DNA of 64,000 bases from Bacillota bacterium (GCA_023390335.1 JAEWCZ010000053.1:124001-188000), one strand, 5' to 3'; shown: positions 43,421 to 53,487, counted from the first letter of the stretch. The notes: generated from the letters alone by a model not told the origin. Translations and numbers: made by a program.

Positions 43421-44998
43421 ATGTTTAAGGTTTTACTTGTAGATGATGAGCCTATGGCAATTGAAGCATTAAAGATTGTTGCAGATTGGGAAGAGCTTGG
43501 GTTTACCATTTGCGGTGAATGTGGAAATGGAGATGAAGCATTAAAGAAAATTAAAGATATGAAGCCTGACTTAGTGGTAACAGACTTAAAAATGCCAGGA
43601 ATAGATGGCTTGGAACTAATTAAGAACGTTATGGAAGATGTAAGTGAGGAGACTATTTTTATAATTGTTAGTGGCTATGATGAATTTGACTATGCAAAAA
43701 AAGCTATGCAGTACGGCATACGTTATTATGTTTTAAAACCTGTCTTTAAGGACGAATTTTCGGAAGTTCTTGTAGAAATATCAGACCGGCTTAAGAAAAA
43801 AAATCAAATTGGTAAAATGACCCTTGATAACATAAGTACTGATATAGGGAATCTGTTGGGGAAATTTCTCTCAGGTGATACAACCGAAAGCGAACTTAGA
43901 GCCAGAATGCCTGCAGAGATATGGACAAGGAAGGCAAGTTGGTTTTATGTATGTTTGGGTACGCCACAAATATGGGAAACAGCTGACTTGAAAAACGATG
44001 ACATTAGTGAGGATAGCTTCGGCATATTAAAAGAGATGGTTAATATAAAACTTGAGGGTATATATATTTATCCGATATTAACTAATGCAGGGTTAGAAGG
44101 TATTGTAATATGCTCAATAAGCGGAACGGGGATAGATAAGGTAATTGAAACTCTAAAATCAAGTGTATCCACACTCTATGGGGAAGGATTCTACTTAGGA
44201 GTAGGAAACACGGTAAATGAACTTTCTCAACTGTCCGAATCTGTGTATCAGGCTCATAAGGCCATAGACTATAGGTTTTTCAGCCCCCCTGGCAGCATAA
44301 TGTATTATCACAACATAAAGGATTTTTCACTAAACTACAGCTTTGAAGGAATTTACAAAATAGAGGATATGTATACTGCCCTTGACAGCTTGGATGAAAT
44401 GAAGATTAAAAAAGCAATAAAAGAAGTTTTCTCGGATTTCCGACGAGAATTTACAGCTCCGGAAATAATCAAAATGTATGTGGTTAATATTATATACAAA
44501 AGTATAGCTATAGTAACCAGCTTAGGTGGCAACACAGACCAGATACCGCTGCTTCATTCAATAACTGGAATATTGGCAAAGAGTCTGATAATAGATGAAA
44601 TGGAAAACATGGCATATGAGTATTGTGCCAAATTTAGCATATATGCAAAAAGCTTAAAAAATAATACCAAAAATTCAGATATGAAGATTGTAGAGGAGTA
44701 TATAAGGAGTAACTATACAAGAAATCTGACAATTAGGGAGATTTCCAAGAAACTTTATATACACCCTAACTACCTTGGGCACCAAATAAGCAAATGGTTT
44801 GGATGCAGTTTCAACGAATATCTCCATAGTCTCAGAATGGAAGAAGCAAAAACCTTGTTGGAGACTACCAATCTAAAAGTTCACGAAATAGCTGAGAGAT
44901 TAGGATATAGTTCGTACAGCAATTTCTTAGATCAATTTGTAAAGAAATTCTCCATAAAACCCAGCGACTATAAAATTATGTTAAATAATAAGAACTAA
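43421..44998 (+). CDS. YesN-type response regulator (second of two)
   Basis: A 525-residue regulator, the same length and domain order as the regulator at 39971. The receiver domain starts LLVDDEPMAIEAL, with Asp55 in DLVVTDLKMPG. The C-terminal AraC domain holds ISKKLYIHPNYLGHQISKWFG and IAERLGYSSYSNFLDQFVKK. It follows the kinase by 69 nt and precedes the second importer. The pair looks like an old duplication sharing one kinase, or the second may serve a kinase elsewhere. Confidence 0.93.
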   Translation: MFKVLLVDDEPMAIEALKIVADWEELGFTICGECGNGDEALKKIKDMKPDLVVTDLKMPGIDGLELIKNVMEDVSEETIFIIVSGYDEFDYAKKAMQYGIRYYVLKPVFKDEFSEVLVEISDRLKKKNQIGKMTLDNISTDIGNLLGKFLSGDTTESELRARMPAEIWTRKASWFYVCLGTPQIWETADLKNDDISEDSFGILKEMVNIKLEGIYIYPILTNAGLEGIVICSISGTGIDKVIETLKSSVSTLYGEGFYLGVGNTVNELSQLSESVYQAHKAIDYRFFSPPGSIMYYHNIKDFSLNYSFEGIYKIEDMYTALDSLDEMKIKKAIKEVFSDFRREFTAPEIIKMYVVNIIYKSIAIVTSLGGNTDQIPLLHSITGILAKSLIIDEMENMAYEYCAKFSIYAKSLKNNTKNSDMKIVEEYIRSNYTRNLTIREISKKLYIHPNYLGHQISKWFGCSFNEYLHSLRMEEAKTLLETTNLKVHEIAERLGYSSYSNFLDQFVKKFSIKPSDYKIMLNNKN

Positions 44999-45121
44999 AA
45001 TTTTTAGGTAGTAAATCTTTATTTTTGCAAATTGAATTATACTGCTTAAAAATTGATAATAAGGGTGTAGTAATCACTGCTTTATGTGATTATGCTTAGA
45101 AAAATAAAAGGAGGAGAAAAA

Positions 45122-46825
45122 ATGATGTTAAGAAAAAGAAATTGGCTAGTTGCACTATTAACAGGTTTATTGTCAGTAAGCTTTGTATTAACAGGTTGTG
45201 GCGGTTCCGATAGCAGCAGTTCTTCTACTTCAACTTCTGGTTCAGCAACAGCTACAGGTTCATCAGCTGAAAAGCTAGATCCTATAGAAATAAGCTTCTT
45301 TATTTCTGACCCAGGTCAGGCACCAACACCTGACAATAAGATTTACAAGAAAATCAAGGAAGAGCTTGGAGTTTCTATTAATTGGGAGTTCCTGGTAGGT
45401 GACAAAAATCAGAAGGTCGGAGTTTTGATTGCCGGCGGAGAATATCCTGATGTAATAACAATGAGCTCAGATATAGTTAGTAAGTTTGTAGGTGCTGGTG
45501 CTTTAGTTCCATTAGAGGACATAATCGCAAAGGATGCACCAAACCTCCAAAAACATTATGAACCATTTAAGAATAAGGTAAAGGATGTTACAGACGGACA
45601 TTTTTATGTAATGCCTGACTATGGTGTTTTCTACAATAAGTTTAGTGTAAACGTTAACGAAGGACCTGCTTTCTTTATGCAAAAAGCAGTTTTGAAGGAT
45701 GCTGGATATCCTAAGGTTAAAACTCTTGACCAGTACTTTGAACTTATAGAAAAGTATAAGGCAAAGAATCCTACAATAGACGGACAACCAACAATCGGAT
45801 TTGAAGTTCTTTCAGAAGGTTGGAGAGATTTCTGTCTAAAGAACCCACCACAACATTTGATTGGTCATCCAAACGATGGCGGTGTTGTAGTTGATGATAA
45901 GACTAACACAGCAGAATTCTTCTGGGATAAGGATTATGCAAAGAGATACTACAAGAAACTTAATGAAATAAATGCTAAGGGATTACTTGATCCTGAATCA
46001 TTCACTATGAACTATGACCAATATATAGCTAAGCTATCAAGCGGTAGAGTTCTTGGTATGTTTGATCAACACTGGAACTTCAGTAATGCAGAATTAACAT
46101 TGAAGACTCAGAAGAAGTTTGAAAGAACATATGCTCCATTGCCATTAGTGTTCGATGAAAATACTCAGGATTATTACATGGACAGACCAGTTCTTAATGT
46201 TAACACTGGTTATGCTATTACAAAGAGTGCAAAAGATCCTGCTAGAATTATTAAATTCTTTGATGCATTACTTACAGAAAAATGGCAGAAGATCCTCGGC
46301 TGGGGAATCGAAGGCGAAGATTACATGGTTGACGATAAGGGTATGTTCTACATGACTCCTGAGCAACGTGTAAACTACAATGACCAGACATGGAGACTTG
46401 GAAATCAGGCTCAAACTCTCTGGTACTATGGTCCTAAGATGGAAGGTACATTCAACGATGGAAATGCTACCGGCCCTGGTGGACAGCCAAAAGAATACTA
46501 TGATGCACTTAGTGACTATGACAAAGAGTTCTTAAAGGCATACGGATATGATCAACAGTCTGATTTCTTCAGCCCAGCTCCAGAAAACAGAATTTCATAC
46601 CCAGCATGGCAGATAGATCTTGTTGATGGTTCACCTGCAAGCATGGCAAACACTAAGATTGGTGATATAGGAACTAAGTTCTTACCAAAAGCAATACTTG
46701 CTAAACCAGATAAGTTTGACAGTGTATGGGATGACTATGTAAATCAACTCCACAAAGAAGATATTCAAGCATATCTTGATAGAGTTAATGATCAACTCAA
46801 GTGGAGAGCTGAAAACTGGAAGTAA
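45122..46825 (+). CDS. Solute-binding lipoprotein, LplA type (importer 2)
   Basis: A 567-residue lipoprotein. The lipobox is VLTGC, followed by a Ser/Thr-rich linker of about 25 residues and a large binding domain. It is related in design to the lipoprotein at 37136 but differs along its length, so the two importers may take different oligosaccharides. I start at ATG 45122 behind GGAGGAG. A hairpin separates it from the permeases. Codon use suggests strong expression. Confidence 0.92.
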   Translation: MMLRKRNWLVALLTGLLSVSFVLTGCGGSDSSSSSTSTSGSATATGSSAEKLDPIEISFFISDPGQAPTPDNKIYKKIKEELGVSINWEFLVGDKNQKVGVLIAGGEYPDVITMSSDIVSKFVGAGALVPLEDIIAKDAPNLQKHYEPFKNKVKDVTDGHFYVMPDYGVFYNKFSVNVNEGPAFFMQKAVLKDAGYPKVKTLDQYFELIEKYKAKNPTIDGQPTIGFEVLSEGWRDFCLKNPPQHLIGHPNDGGVVVDDKTNTAEFFWDKDYAKRYYKKLNEINAKGLLDPESFTMNYDQYIAKLSSGRVLGMFDQHWNFSNAELTLKTQKKFERTYAPLPLVFDENTQDYYMDRPVLNVNTGYAITKSAKDPARIIKFFDALLTEKWQKILGWGIEGEDYMVDDKGMFYMTPEQRVNYNDQTWRLGNQAQTLWYYGPKMEGTFNDGNATGPGGQPKEYYDALSDYDKEFLKAYGYDQQSDFFSPAPENRISYPAWQIDLVDGSPASMANTKIGDIGTKFLPKAILAKPDKFDSVWDDYVNQLHKEDIQAYLDRVNDQLKWRAENWK

Positions 46826-46838
46826 GAATAGTTAAAGT

Positions 46839-46870
46839 CCATTGGAGCATATGTATTATGCTCCAATGGG
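46839..46870 (+). terminator. Hairpin between the lipoprotein and permease genes
   Basis: CCATTGGAGCATA / TATGCTCCAATGG is a near-perfect 13-bp stem. The T-run is short (TATTTT), so partial read-through is likely, giving more binding protein than permease. Confidence 0.7.
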
Positions 46871-46911
46871 TATTTTAAAAAATCCAACGACTTGATTTAC
46901 TGGGGGGCAGT

Positions 46912-47883
46912 ATGGCTAATAATGTAACAGCTTTAGCTGATAATAAACTACAAGGCAATAAAAAGGTAGGACAAAAAATAACCTGGTATACGATTGTAAA
47001 GCAAAAGCAGCTTATATTTATGTCCGTACCGATGCTTATTTATATATTAATATTTTCATATGTACCGATTTGGGGCTGGCTAATGGCTTTCCAGAATTAT
47101 AAACCAGCAAAGAGTTTTTTTGAACAGAAGTGGGTTGGTCTCCAAAATTTTAAATACCTTTTTAAAGATGATAATTTCATAAGAGATTTCAGAAATACAA
47201 TTAGCATGAGTTTTATTAACTTGATATTAAGTTATGTTACGGCAATAGTACTTGCACTACTTTTAAATGAAATTAAGAACATTTTCTTCAAGAGAACTGT
47301 TCAGACTATATCTTATTTACCACACTTTTTATCTTGGGTAATTGTAACAGGTATAGTGGCTACTTGCCTTTCAACCGAGGGCGGTATTATAAACATAGTA
47401 CTGGTAAAATTAGGGATAATTAATTCTCCAATAAACTGGCTAAGTGAAGGAAAATACTTCTGGGGAATTGTAGGTGCCACCAACGTTTGGAAAGAACTCG
47501 GGTGGAATACAATAATTTACCTGGGCGCGATAACTGCCATAGATCCTGCCTTATATGAGGCGGCAGGTTTGGATGGTGCCGGAAGATTCAGGAAAATGTG
47601 GCATGTTACACTTCCGGGAATCAAAGCTACCTTTGTAGTACTTCTGATAATGTCTATAGGTCATGTTATGGAAGCAGGTTTTGAAATTCAGTACCTGTTA
47701 GGAAAAGGACCTGTACTAGACTGGTCTGAAACTATAGATATTTATGTTATCAAGTATGGTATTAACCAGTTCAATTATTCGCTTGCAACAGCAGCTGGTA
47801 TATTTAAGAGTGTAATTGCAATTATTATGCTATTCCTTGCCAATAATGTTGCTAAGAGATTAGGCGAAGAAAGGCTTATCTAA
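46912..47883 (+). CDS. ABC sugar importer permease, LplB type (importer 2)
   Basis: A 323-residue membrane protein with about six helices and an EAA loop YEAAGLDGAGRFRKMWHVTL. SVPMLIYILIFSYVPIWGW marks the first helix. It is the counterpart of the permease at 35227. ATG 46912 follows TGGGGGGCAG. With the next gene it forms the pore of importer 2; again no ATPase is encoded here. Confidence 0.92.
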   Translation: MANNVTALADNKLQGNKKVGQKITWYTIVKQKQLIFMSVPMLIYILIFSYVPIWGWLMAFQNYKPAKSFFEQKWVGLQNFKYLFKDDNFIRDFRNTISMSFINLILSYVTAIVLALLLNEIKNIFFKRTVQTISYLPHFLSWVIVTGIVATCLSTEGGIINIVLVKLGIINSPINWLSEGKYFWGIVGATNVWKELGWNTIIYLGAITAIDPALYEAAGLDGAGRFRKMWHVTLPGIKATFVVLLIMSIGHVMEAGFEIQYLLGKGPVLDWSETIDIYVIKYGINQFNYSLATAAGIFKSVIAIIMLFLANNVAKRLGEERLI

Positions 47884-47892
47884 GGAGGTACT

Positions 47893-48807
47893 ATGATTAA
47901 TCGACGAAAACCCGTAAGGATAGGAGACGTAGTTTTTAATTCATTCAATTTTGTATTCATGGCTTTACTTATGATTATAACTCTCTATCCATTTTTAAAT
48001 ACACTTGCAATATCTTTTAACAATGGAGTTGATACTTTAAGGGGCGGAATATATCTTTGGCCCAGAGAATTTTCATTGCAGAATTACAAGGCTATATTCA
48101 TAGGAGGCAACGTATTTCATGCATTTTTGGTATCAGTAGAAAGAACAGTACTTTCTACAGTTCTGAACCTATTCCTTACTACAATGCTTTCCTTTACGTT
48201 AAGTAGAAAAGAATATGTATTCAGAAAGCCTATAACAATAATATTTGTATTAACAATGTACTTTAATGCAGGTATAATACCGAACTACTTCCTTATAAAG
48301 AATTTGCATTTGTTAGGTAGCTTCTGGGTATATGTGTTGCCATCAATGATAGCAGCGTTTAACATGATCGTTATCAGAACCTTTATTATAGGCATACCTG
48401 AAAGCTTTGTTGAATCTGCAAGAATAGATGGAGCAGGTGATTTCAGAATATTTATGCAGGTAATCTTTCCACTTTGTAAACCGGTACTGGCTACAATTGC
48501 ATTGTTTGTTGCCGTTGGTGCATGGAATACATGGTTTGATACCTTCTTGTACTGTTCATCAAAGCAGAACCTTAGTACTTTGCAATATGAGTTGATGAAG
48601 TTGCTGAGTTCGACACAGAATTTTAATGCAAATCCTGCCTTAGCAGCAGGTGTTGGTACTAATTCGCAAACTGCAGATACAATGGTTACGTCCTTGTCTA
48701 TCAGGGCATCTATTACAATAATAGCAGCTGTTCCGATAATTGTTGTATACCCATTCCTGCAAAGATACTTTGTAGTAGGGTTGAATGTTGGTGGAGTTAA
48801 AGAATAA
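47893..48807 (+). CDS. ABC sugar importer permease, YtcP/LplC type (importer 2)
   Basis: A 304-residue membrane protein with about six helices. The EAA loop reads VESARIDGAGDFRIFMQVIF. The C-terminus FVVGLNVGGVKE is the usual YtcP-type ending. It follows the partner permease by 9 nt and precedes the GH10 gene by 27 nt, so importer and xylanase are one transcript. AAGGAGG precedes the start ATG. Confidence 0.92.
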   Translation: MINRRKPVRIGDVVFNSFNFVFMALLMIITLYPFLNTLAISFNNGVDTLRGGIYLWPREFSLQNYKAIFIGGNVFHAFLVSVERTVLSTVLNLFLTTMLSFTLSRKEYVFRKPITIIFVLTMYFNAGIIPNYFLIKNLHLLGSFWVYVLPSMIAAFNMIVIRTFIIGIPESFVESARIDGAGDFRIFMQVIFPLCKPVLATIALFVAVGAWNTWFDTFLYCSSKQNLSTLQYELMKLLSSTQNFNANPALAAGVGTNSQTADTMVTSLSIRASITIIAAVPIIVVYPFLQRYFVVGLNVGGVKE

Positions 48808-48834
48808 TCCCATTTCCGTGAAGGAGAAGGAATA

Positions 48835-50073
48835 ATGAGCATAGTTAGTAACAGCAAGTATAACCATCGAATAGCAACAAAGACCATTAAACTTTCCGGA
48901 TCAGATGGTAGTGCTTTAAAAAATAAAGAAGTTGTTGTTGAGCAGACAAAGCATAAATTCCTATTTGGTTGTGCGCAATTTGATGCGATTCCTTATGTTA
49001 ATAATTTATTTAAGGATAAAGAAAAAGAACTTGCAGAACAACGATTTGAGAAGTTTTTTGATTTGTTCAACTACACGACCGTACCTTTTTATTGGGGGTT
49101 ATATGAGCGTGTAAAGGGTCAGCCCATGATAAATGAAGCAAAGAAGACGGCTCAGTGGCTGGCTTCACATGGACTTCTGTTAAAGGGGCACCCGTTGTGC
49201 TGGCACACTGTTACAGCACCTTGGCTGTTAGATATGACAAACGAAGAAATACTTACGGCTCAGATGAATCGTATTAACCGTGATGTTTCAGAGTTTAAAG
49301 GTTTAATAGATATTTGGGATGCAATAAATGAAGTTGTAATTATGCCTGTTTTTGATAAATACGATAACGGAATCACAAGGATTTGCAAGGAACTAGGACG
49401 TATAAAACTGGTTAGCAAGGTGTTCAATGAAGCCAAAAAAGCGAACCCGGGTGCTAAACTTTTAATTAATGACTTCAACACTTCCGAATCTTATGCGATT
49501 TTGTTGGAAGGACTTATTGAGGCGGGAGTACCTATTGATGCAATAGGAATACAATCTCATATGCACCAGGGATACTGGGGCGTAGAAAAGACTTTAGAGG
49601 TACTTGAAAGGTTCTCTAGGTTTAATCTTCCACTTCACTTTACAGAAAACACTTTGGTTTCAGGACAGATAATACCGCCTGAAATTGAAGATCTAAATGA
49701 TTATCAAGTAAAGGAATGGCCTTCAACTATTGAAGGTGAGGACAGACAAGCCAGAGAAGCTGTATCTCATTACAAGACTCTTTTTGCTCATCCGAAAGTT
49801 GAATCCATTACATGGTGGGATTTTGCGGATGGAGCTTGGCTGGGAGCACCATCAGGATTTATGACTGTTGATAACAGGGTTAAGCCTGTATACGATGAAA
49901 TACACAAACTTGTAAAAGATGAATGGTGGCTGAAATCTACTAAGTATATGACTGATGAAAATGGAGAAATTACTGTTTCCGGATTCTTTGGTGATTATGA
50001 AGTTTCTTGCCAGGGAAAAAGGATTGGTTTTACTCTTGATAGCTCAAATGAAACAGTTAAACTGAAAATTTAA
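48835..50073 (+). CDS. Cytoplasmic GH10 xylanase
   Basis: A 412-residue GH10 protein without signal peptide, dockerin or carbohydrate-binding module. A short beta-rich N-terminal part precedes the barrel. The acid/base Glu is in WDAINEVV (about 165), and the nucleophile Glu is in HFTENTL (about 270), where most relatives have TELD. GHPLCWHT and ITWWDFADG are other barrel motifs. A C-terminal tail of about 60 residues looks beta-rich. It probably cuts imported xylo-oligosaccharides or aldouronates, as does the intracellular GH10 of aldouronate clusters. Confidence 0.9.
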   Translation: MSIVSNSKYNHRIATKTIKLSGSDGSALKNKEVVVEQTKHKFLFGCAQFDAIPYVNNLFKDKEKELAEQRFEKFFDLFNYTTVPFYWGLYERVKGQPMINEAKKTAQWLASHGLLLKGHPLCWHTVTAPWLLDMTNEEILTAQMNRINRDVSEFKGLIDIWDAINEVVIMPVFDKYDNGITRICKELGRIKLVSKVFNEAKKANPGAKLLINDFNTSESYAILLEGLIEAGVPIDAIGIQSHMHQGYWGVEKTLEVLERFSRFNLPLHFTENTLVSGQIIPPEIEDLNDYQVKEWPSTIEGEDRQAREAVSHYKTLFAHPKVESITWWDFADGAWLGAPSGFMTVDNRVKPVYDEIHKLVKDEWWLKSTKYMTDENGEITVSGFFGDYEVSCQGKRIGFTLDSSNETVKLKI

Positions 50074-50095
50074 TATTAGTAGTGTAGTGTTATAT

Positions 50096-50153
50096 AATAT
50101 TACCGGACGATTGACCTTCTCAAACTTCGATTTTGTCCGGTAATATTTTTTTT
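50096..50153 (+). terminator. Terminator of the importer 2 / GH10 operon
   Basis: AATATTACCGGAC / GTCCGGTAATATT forms a 13-bp stem around a 26-nt loop, followed by an eight-T run. Confidence 0.88.
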
Positions 50154-50293
50154 ATTCTTTTTTCATTAGGATTCAATAACTAATCTTTGTACATACTATT
50201 TTTGTAAATTGATTAAAACGGCTACAGCTAATAGAGTTATAATTTTATTTGAAATAATGAATGCTCCGGCTGTAAATCAAACCGCAAAGGATT

Positions 50294-53200
50294 GTGAAAA
50301 GAATGATGATAAAAAATTATTTTGAGAACCCTAAAATACTTCATTTAGGGACAATGGATAAAAGAGCTTATTATATACCGTACCCACCAGGGGCAGTTAA
50401 TAAAAGCAATGACAGGACAAAGTCACAGAGATTTCATTTATTAAATGGAGATTGGGATTTTCTTTATTTCAATAGTGTTTACAATATAAAGGATGAGTTC
50501 TACTTACCCGGCTATGACCGTTCAGGATTTGATAAAATACCTGTTCCGTCCGTGTGGCAAAACCACGGTTACGACAGGCATCAATATACAAATATAAAAT
50601 ATCCTTTTCCGTATGACCCGCCTCATGTTCCCATAGATAACCCGTGTGGTGCATATGTCAGAGAGTTCACCACAGACAGCAGTTGGCTGGGAATGAGGAA
50701 ATATATTAATTTTGAGGGAGTCGATTCATGCTTTTATCTCTGGATAAATGGTAAATTTGTAGGATACAGTCAGGTTTCCCATTCTACCAGTGAGTTTGAT
50801 ATTACAGATTATGTACAAGAAGGAACTAACACAATAGCAGTCCTTGTACTAAAATGGTGTGACGGAAGCTATCTGGAAGATCAGGACAAGTTTAGGACGT
50901 CCGGTATATTTAGAGATGTATATATTCTTCTTAGGCCGGAGAACCATATAAGGGATTTCTTTGTAAAAACTTCACTCACTGACAACTATCAAAGTGCTGA
51001 AATAAAAGTAGATATGGATTTCACAGGAAGTGTTCCCTGCATAGAATATAAGCTTGAGGACAATAGCAAAGGGAATATTGAAGCCCAAGGAAAGGCTCAG
51101 GGTAATACTCTGAGTATTAAAATAGATAATCCAAAGCTGTGGAGTGCGGAAATTCCACATCTTTATAATTTAATACTGGAATCAGAGAATGAAACTATTT
51201 CAGTGGCGATAGGAATCCGTGAAATAAAAGTTGAGAAGGGTATTGTTTACCTGAATGGTCAAAAAATAAAATTCAAGGGTGTAAACCGACATGACTCTGA
51301 TCCTGTAAAGGGGCCGGCGGTGGATGCAGAAGATATGCTGCGAGATTTGATGCTAATGAAGCAACACAATATAAATGCCATTCGCACAAGCCATTATCCT
51401 AACTCTCCTCTGTTTACCGAACTATGTGATAAATACGGATTCTATGTCATTGCCGAAGCGGATATTGAATCTCATGGTACAACTACACTTTTTGGAGGCT
51501 GGCAGGATGGAAAAGCATTTCCCCTGTTGGCACATGACCCGGAATTTGAAGAGGCTATTACAGACCGGGTAAAAAGTTGTGTTATACGGGATAAGAATCA
51601 TCCTTGTGTTGTTATATGGTCGCTTGGAAACGAATCCGGATATGGCAAAAATTTTGAAAACGCCCTAAAATGGCTCAAAGACTACGACAACAGCAGACTT
51701 ACTCATTATGAAAGTGCCTTGTATCCGCCGGAGGGCTACGATGCTGATTTCAGTGGTTTAGATCTGTACAGCCGTATGTATGCCTCATGTGAGGATATAA
51801 TCGAATACTTTCAGGAAAAACCCACTAAACCCTTTATTTTGTGTGAATACTCTCATGCTATGGGCAACGGCCCGGGTGATCTTGAGGATTATCATGAGCA
51901 GATAGAGAAGTACGACGGCTTATGTGGAGGATTTATTTGGGAATGGTGCGATCATGCTATTTACATGGGAAGAACTGTAGATGGCAGGAAAAAATATTTT
52001 TATGGGGGAGATTTCGGGGAGTTTCCTCATGACGGCAATTTTTGTATGGACGGGTTGGTATATCCTGATAGAAGAGTTCATACAGGGTTGTTGGAATATA
52101 AAAATGTACTGAGGCCGCTACGACTCGTAAGTGAGAATCCTAAAGACGGCAAATTTACCTTCAGAAATATGCTTGATTTTATTAATACAAAGGACTGTTT
52201 ATATATTTCCTACGAAGTAACCAAAAACGGTGAGGTTATATCAGGAGGAATTATAGATGATCCCAATCTACTGGACATACTACCGCATGAGAAAAAAGAA
52301 ATAAATTTGAACCTTGATGATGTAGAAGAAGGGGATTGCTATATTAAATTTGATTATATACAAAAGACGGATACACCATTTGTCCAAAGAGGTTATCAAC
52401 TTGGTTTTGACCAGATTAAGCTGGAGGTTGATAAGGTTGGATTACAGGAGGATAAGTTAACCTCTATTCTTGGAGAATCGAATTCAGGAGAAGGAGAACT
52501 ATCCTTGGCAGAATCTGATAGGTACGCCATAATAATAGGGAAAAACTTTCGATATACCTTTAATAAAATGACAGGTGTGTTTGATAAAATGGTATACGAT
52601 AATAATGTTATCCTTGAGAAGCCAATGAACTACAATATATGGAGATCACCTACAGACAATGACAGAAATGTGCGACATAAATGGGAAGAAGCCGGCTATG
52701 ACAGGACTTTATCCCGTTCATATAATACTCATGTATTCAAGGAAATAGGAAATATAAGAATAATCACAGAACTATCCCTTTTGGCGGTTCACATACAAAG
52801 AATACTGAGTATCAGTACAGAGTGGAACATTGCAGAGAATGGACTTGTATCAGTTAACATGCAGGTGGAAAGGAATATGGAAATGCCGTTTTTACCGCGT
52901 TTCGGCCTAAGACTATTTCTTCCGCAGTACATCAACAATGTTGAATACTTCGGCTACGGCCCCTATGAAAGTTATGCAGACAAAAGAAGGTCGTCATACA
53001 TGGGGTGCTTCAAGTCCAATGTAGGGAGAATGCATGAAGATTACTTGAAACCTCAGGAAAATGGCAGCCATTGGGGATGTCACTATGTAAAACTGGTATC
53101 AAATTGTGGTCTAGGATTGCTGATAACTGGGGATGAGCCTTTTAGTTTTAACGCATCCTACTTTACTCAGGAGGAACTAACAAGTAAGCAGCATAATTTT

Positions 53201-53395
53201 GAGCTGGAGAAATGCGGAAGTACAGTATTTTGTGTAGATTATGCCCAGAGCGGAGTAGGTTCTAATAGTTGCGGGCCTGAGCTTATGGAAAAGTATCGTT
53301 TTAATGCACAGAGGTTCCATTATACTATGTTCATAAAGCCATTTACAACAGAGGATTTAGGACTGCATATTGTAAAGAAAGATTATAATAAGTAA
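50294..53395 (+). CDS. GH2 beta-galactosidase (LacZ type)
   Basis: A 1033-residue cytoplasmic GH2 enzyme with the full LacZ domain set: jelly-roll (about 40-210), Ig-like, TIM barrel (about 320-600), second Ig-like and a C-terminal Bgal small-chain domain (GYGPYESYADKRRS). The acid/base Glu is in WSLGNESGYG (about 447), and the nucleophile Glu is in LCEYSHAMGNGPG (about 517). It has no signal peptide. It may remove galactose from hemicellulose side chains, or serve lactose use. The start is GTG 50294, with AAAGGA just upstream; ATG 50303 is possible. Confidence 0.92.
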   Translation: MKRMMIKNYFENPKILHLGTMDKRAYYIPYPPGAVNKSNDRTKSQRFHLLNGDWDFLYFNSVYNIKDEFYLPGYDRSGFDKIPVPSVWQNHGYDRHQYTNIKYPFPYDPPHVPIDNPCGAYVREFTTDSSWLGMRKYINFEGVDSCFYLWINGKFVGYSQVSHSTSEFDITDYVQEGTNTIAVLVLKWCDGSYLEDQDKFRTSGIFRDVYILLRPENHIRDFFVKTSLTDNYQSAEIKVDMDFTGSVPCIEYKLEDNSKGNIEAQGKAQGNTLSIKIDNPKLWSAEIPHLYNLILESENETISVAIGIREIKVEKGIVYLNGQKIKFKGVNRHDSDPVKGPAVDAEDMLRDLMLMKQHNINAIRTSHYPNSPLFTELCDKYGFYVIAEADIESHGTTTLFGGWQDGKAFPLLAHDPEFEEAITDRVKSCVIRDKNHPCVVIWSLGNESGYGKNFENALKWLKDYDNSRLTHYESALYPPEGYDADFSGLDLYSRMYASCEDIIEYFQEKPTKPFILCEYSHAMGNGPGDLEDYHEQIEKYDGLCGGFIWEWCDHAIYMGRTVDGRKKYFYGGDFGEFPHDGNFCMDGLVYPDRRVHTGLLEYKNVLRPLRLVSENPKDGKFTFRNMLDFINTKDCLYISYEVTKNGEVISGGIIDDPNLLDILPHEKKEINLNLDDVEEGDCYIKFDYIQKTDTPFVQRGYQLGFDQIKLEVDKVGLQEDKLTSILGESNSGEGELSLAESDRYAIIIGKNFRYTFNKMTGVFDKMVYDNNVILEKPMNYNIWRSPTDNDRNVRHKWEEAGYDRTLSRSYNTHVFKEIGNIRIITELSLLAVHIQRILSISTEWNIAENGLVSVNMQVERNMEMPFLPRFGLRLFLPQYINNVEYFGYGPYESYADKRRSSYMGCFKSNVGRMHEDYLKPQENGSHWGCHYVKLVSNCGLGLLITGDEPFSFNASYFTQEELTSKQHNFELEKCGSTVFCVDYAQSGVGSNSCGPELMEKYRFNAQRFHYTMFIKPFTTEDLGLHIVKKDYNK

Positions 53396-53422
53396 AATAA
53401 ATATATGAACCGGGTTATGCAG

Positions 53423-53460
53423 GCCGGGTGTTGGCGGGAGCAAAGCCATACCCGGCTTTA
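53423..53460 (+). terminator. Terminator-like hairpin after GH2 gene
   Basis: GCCGGGT pairs with ACCCGGC around a 20-nt loop, followed by TTTAAAT. The T-run is weak. Confidence 0.6.
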
Positions 53461-53487
53461 AATGTGGAAAAAGGTGGATTAACTATA

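Noticed and set aside
48285..48887. 200-residue minus-strand frame opposite the second permease and the GH10 start
   Set aside because: It is antisense to well-supported genes, has no family motif and no convincing ribosome binding site.
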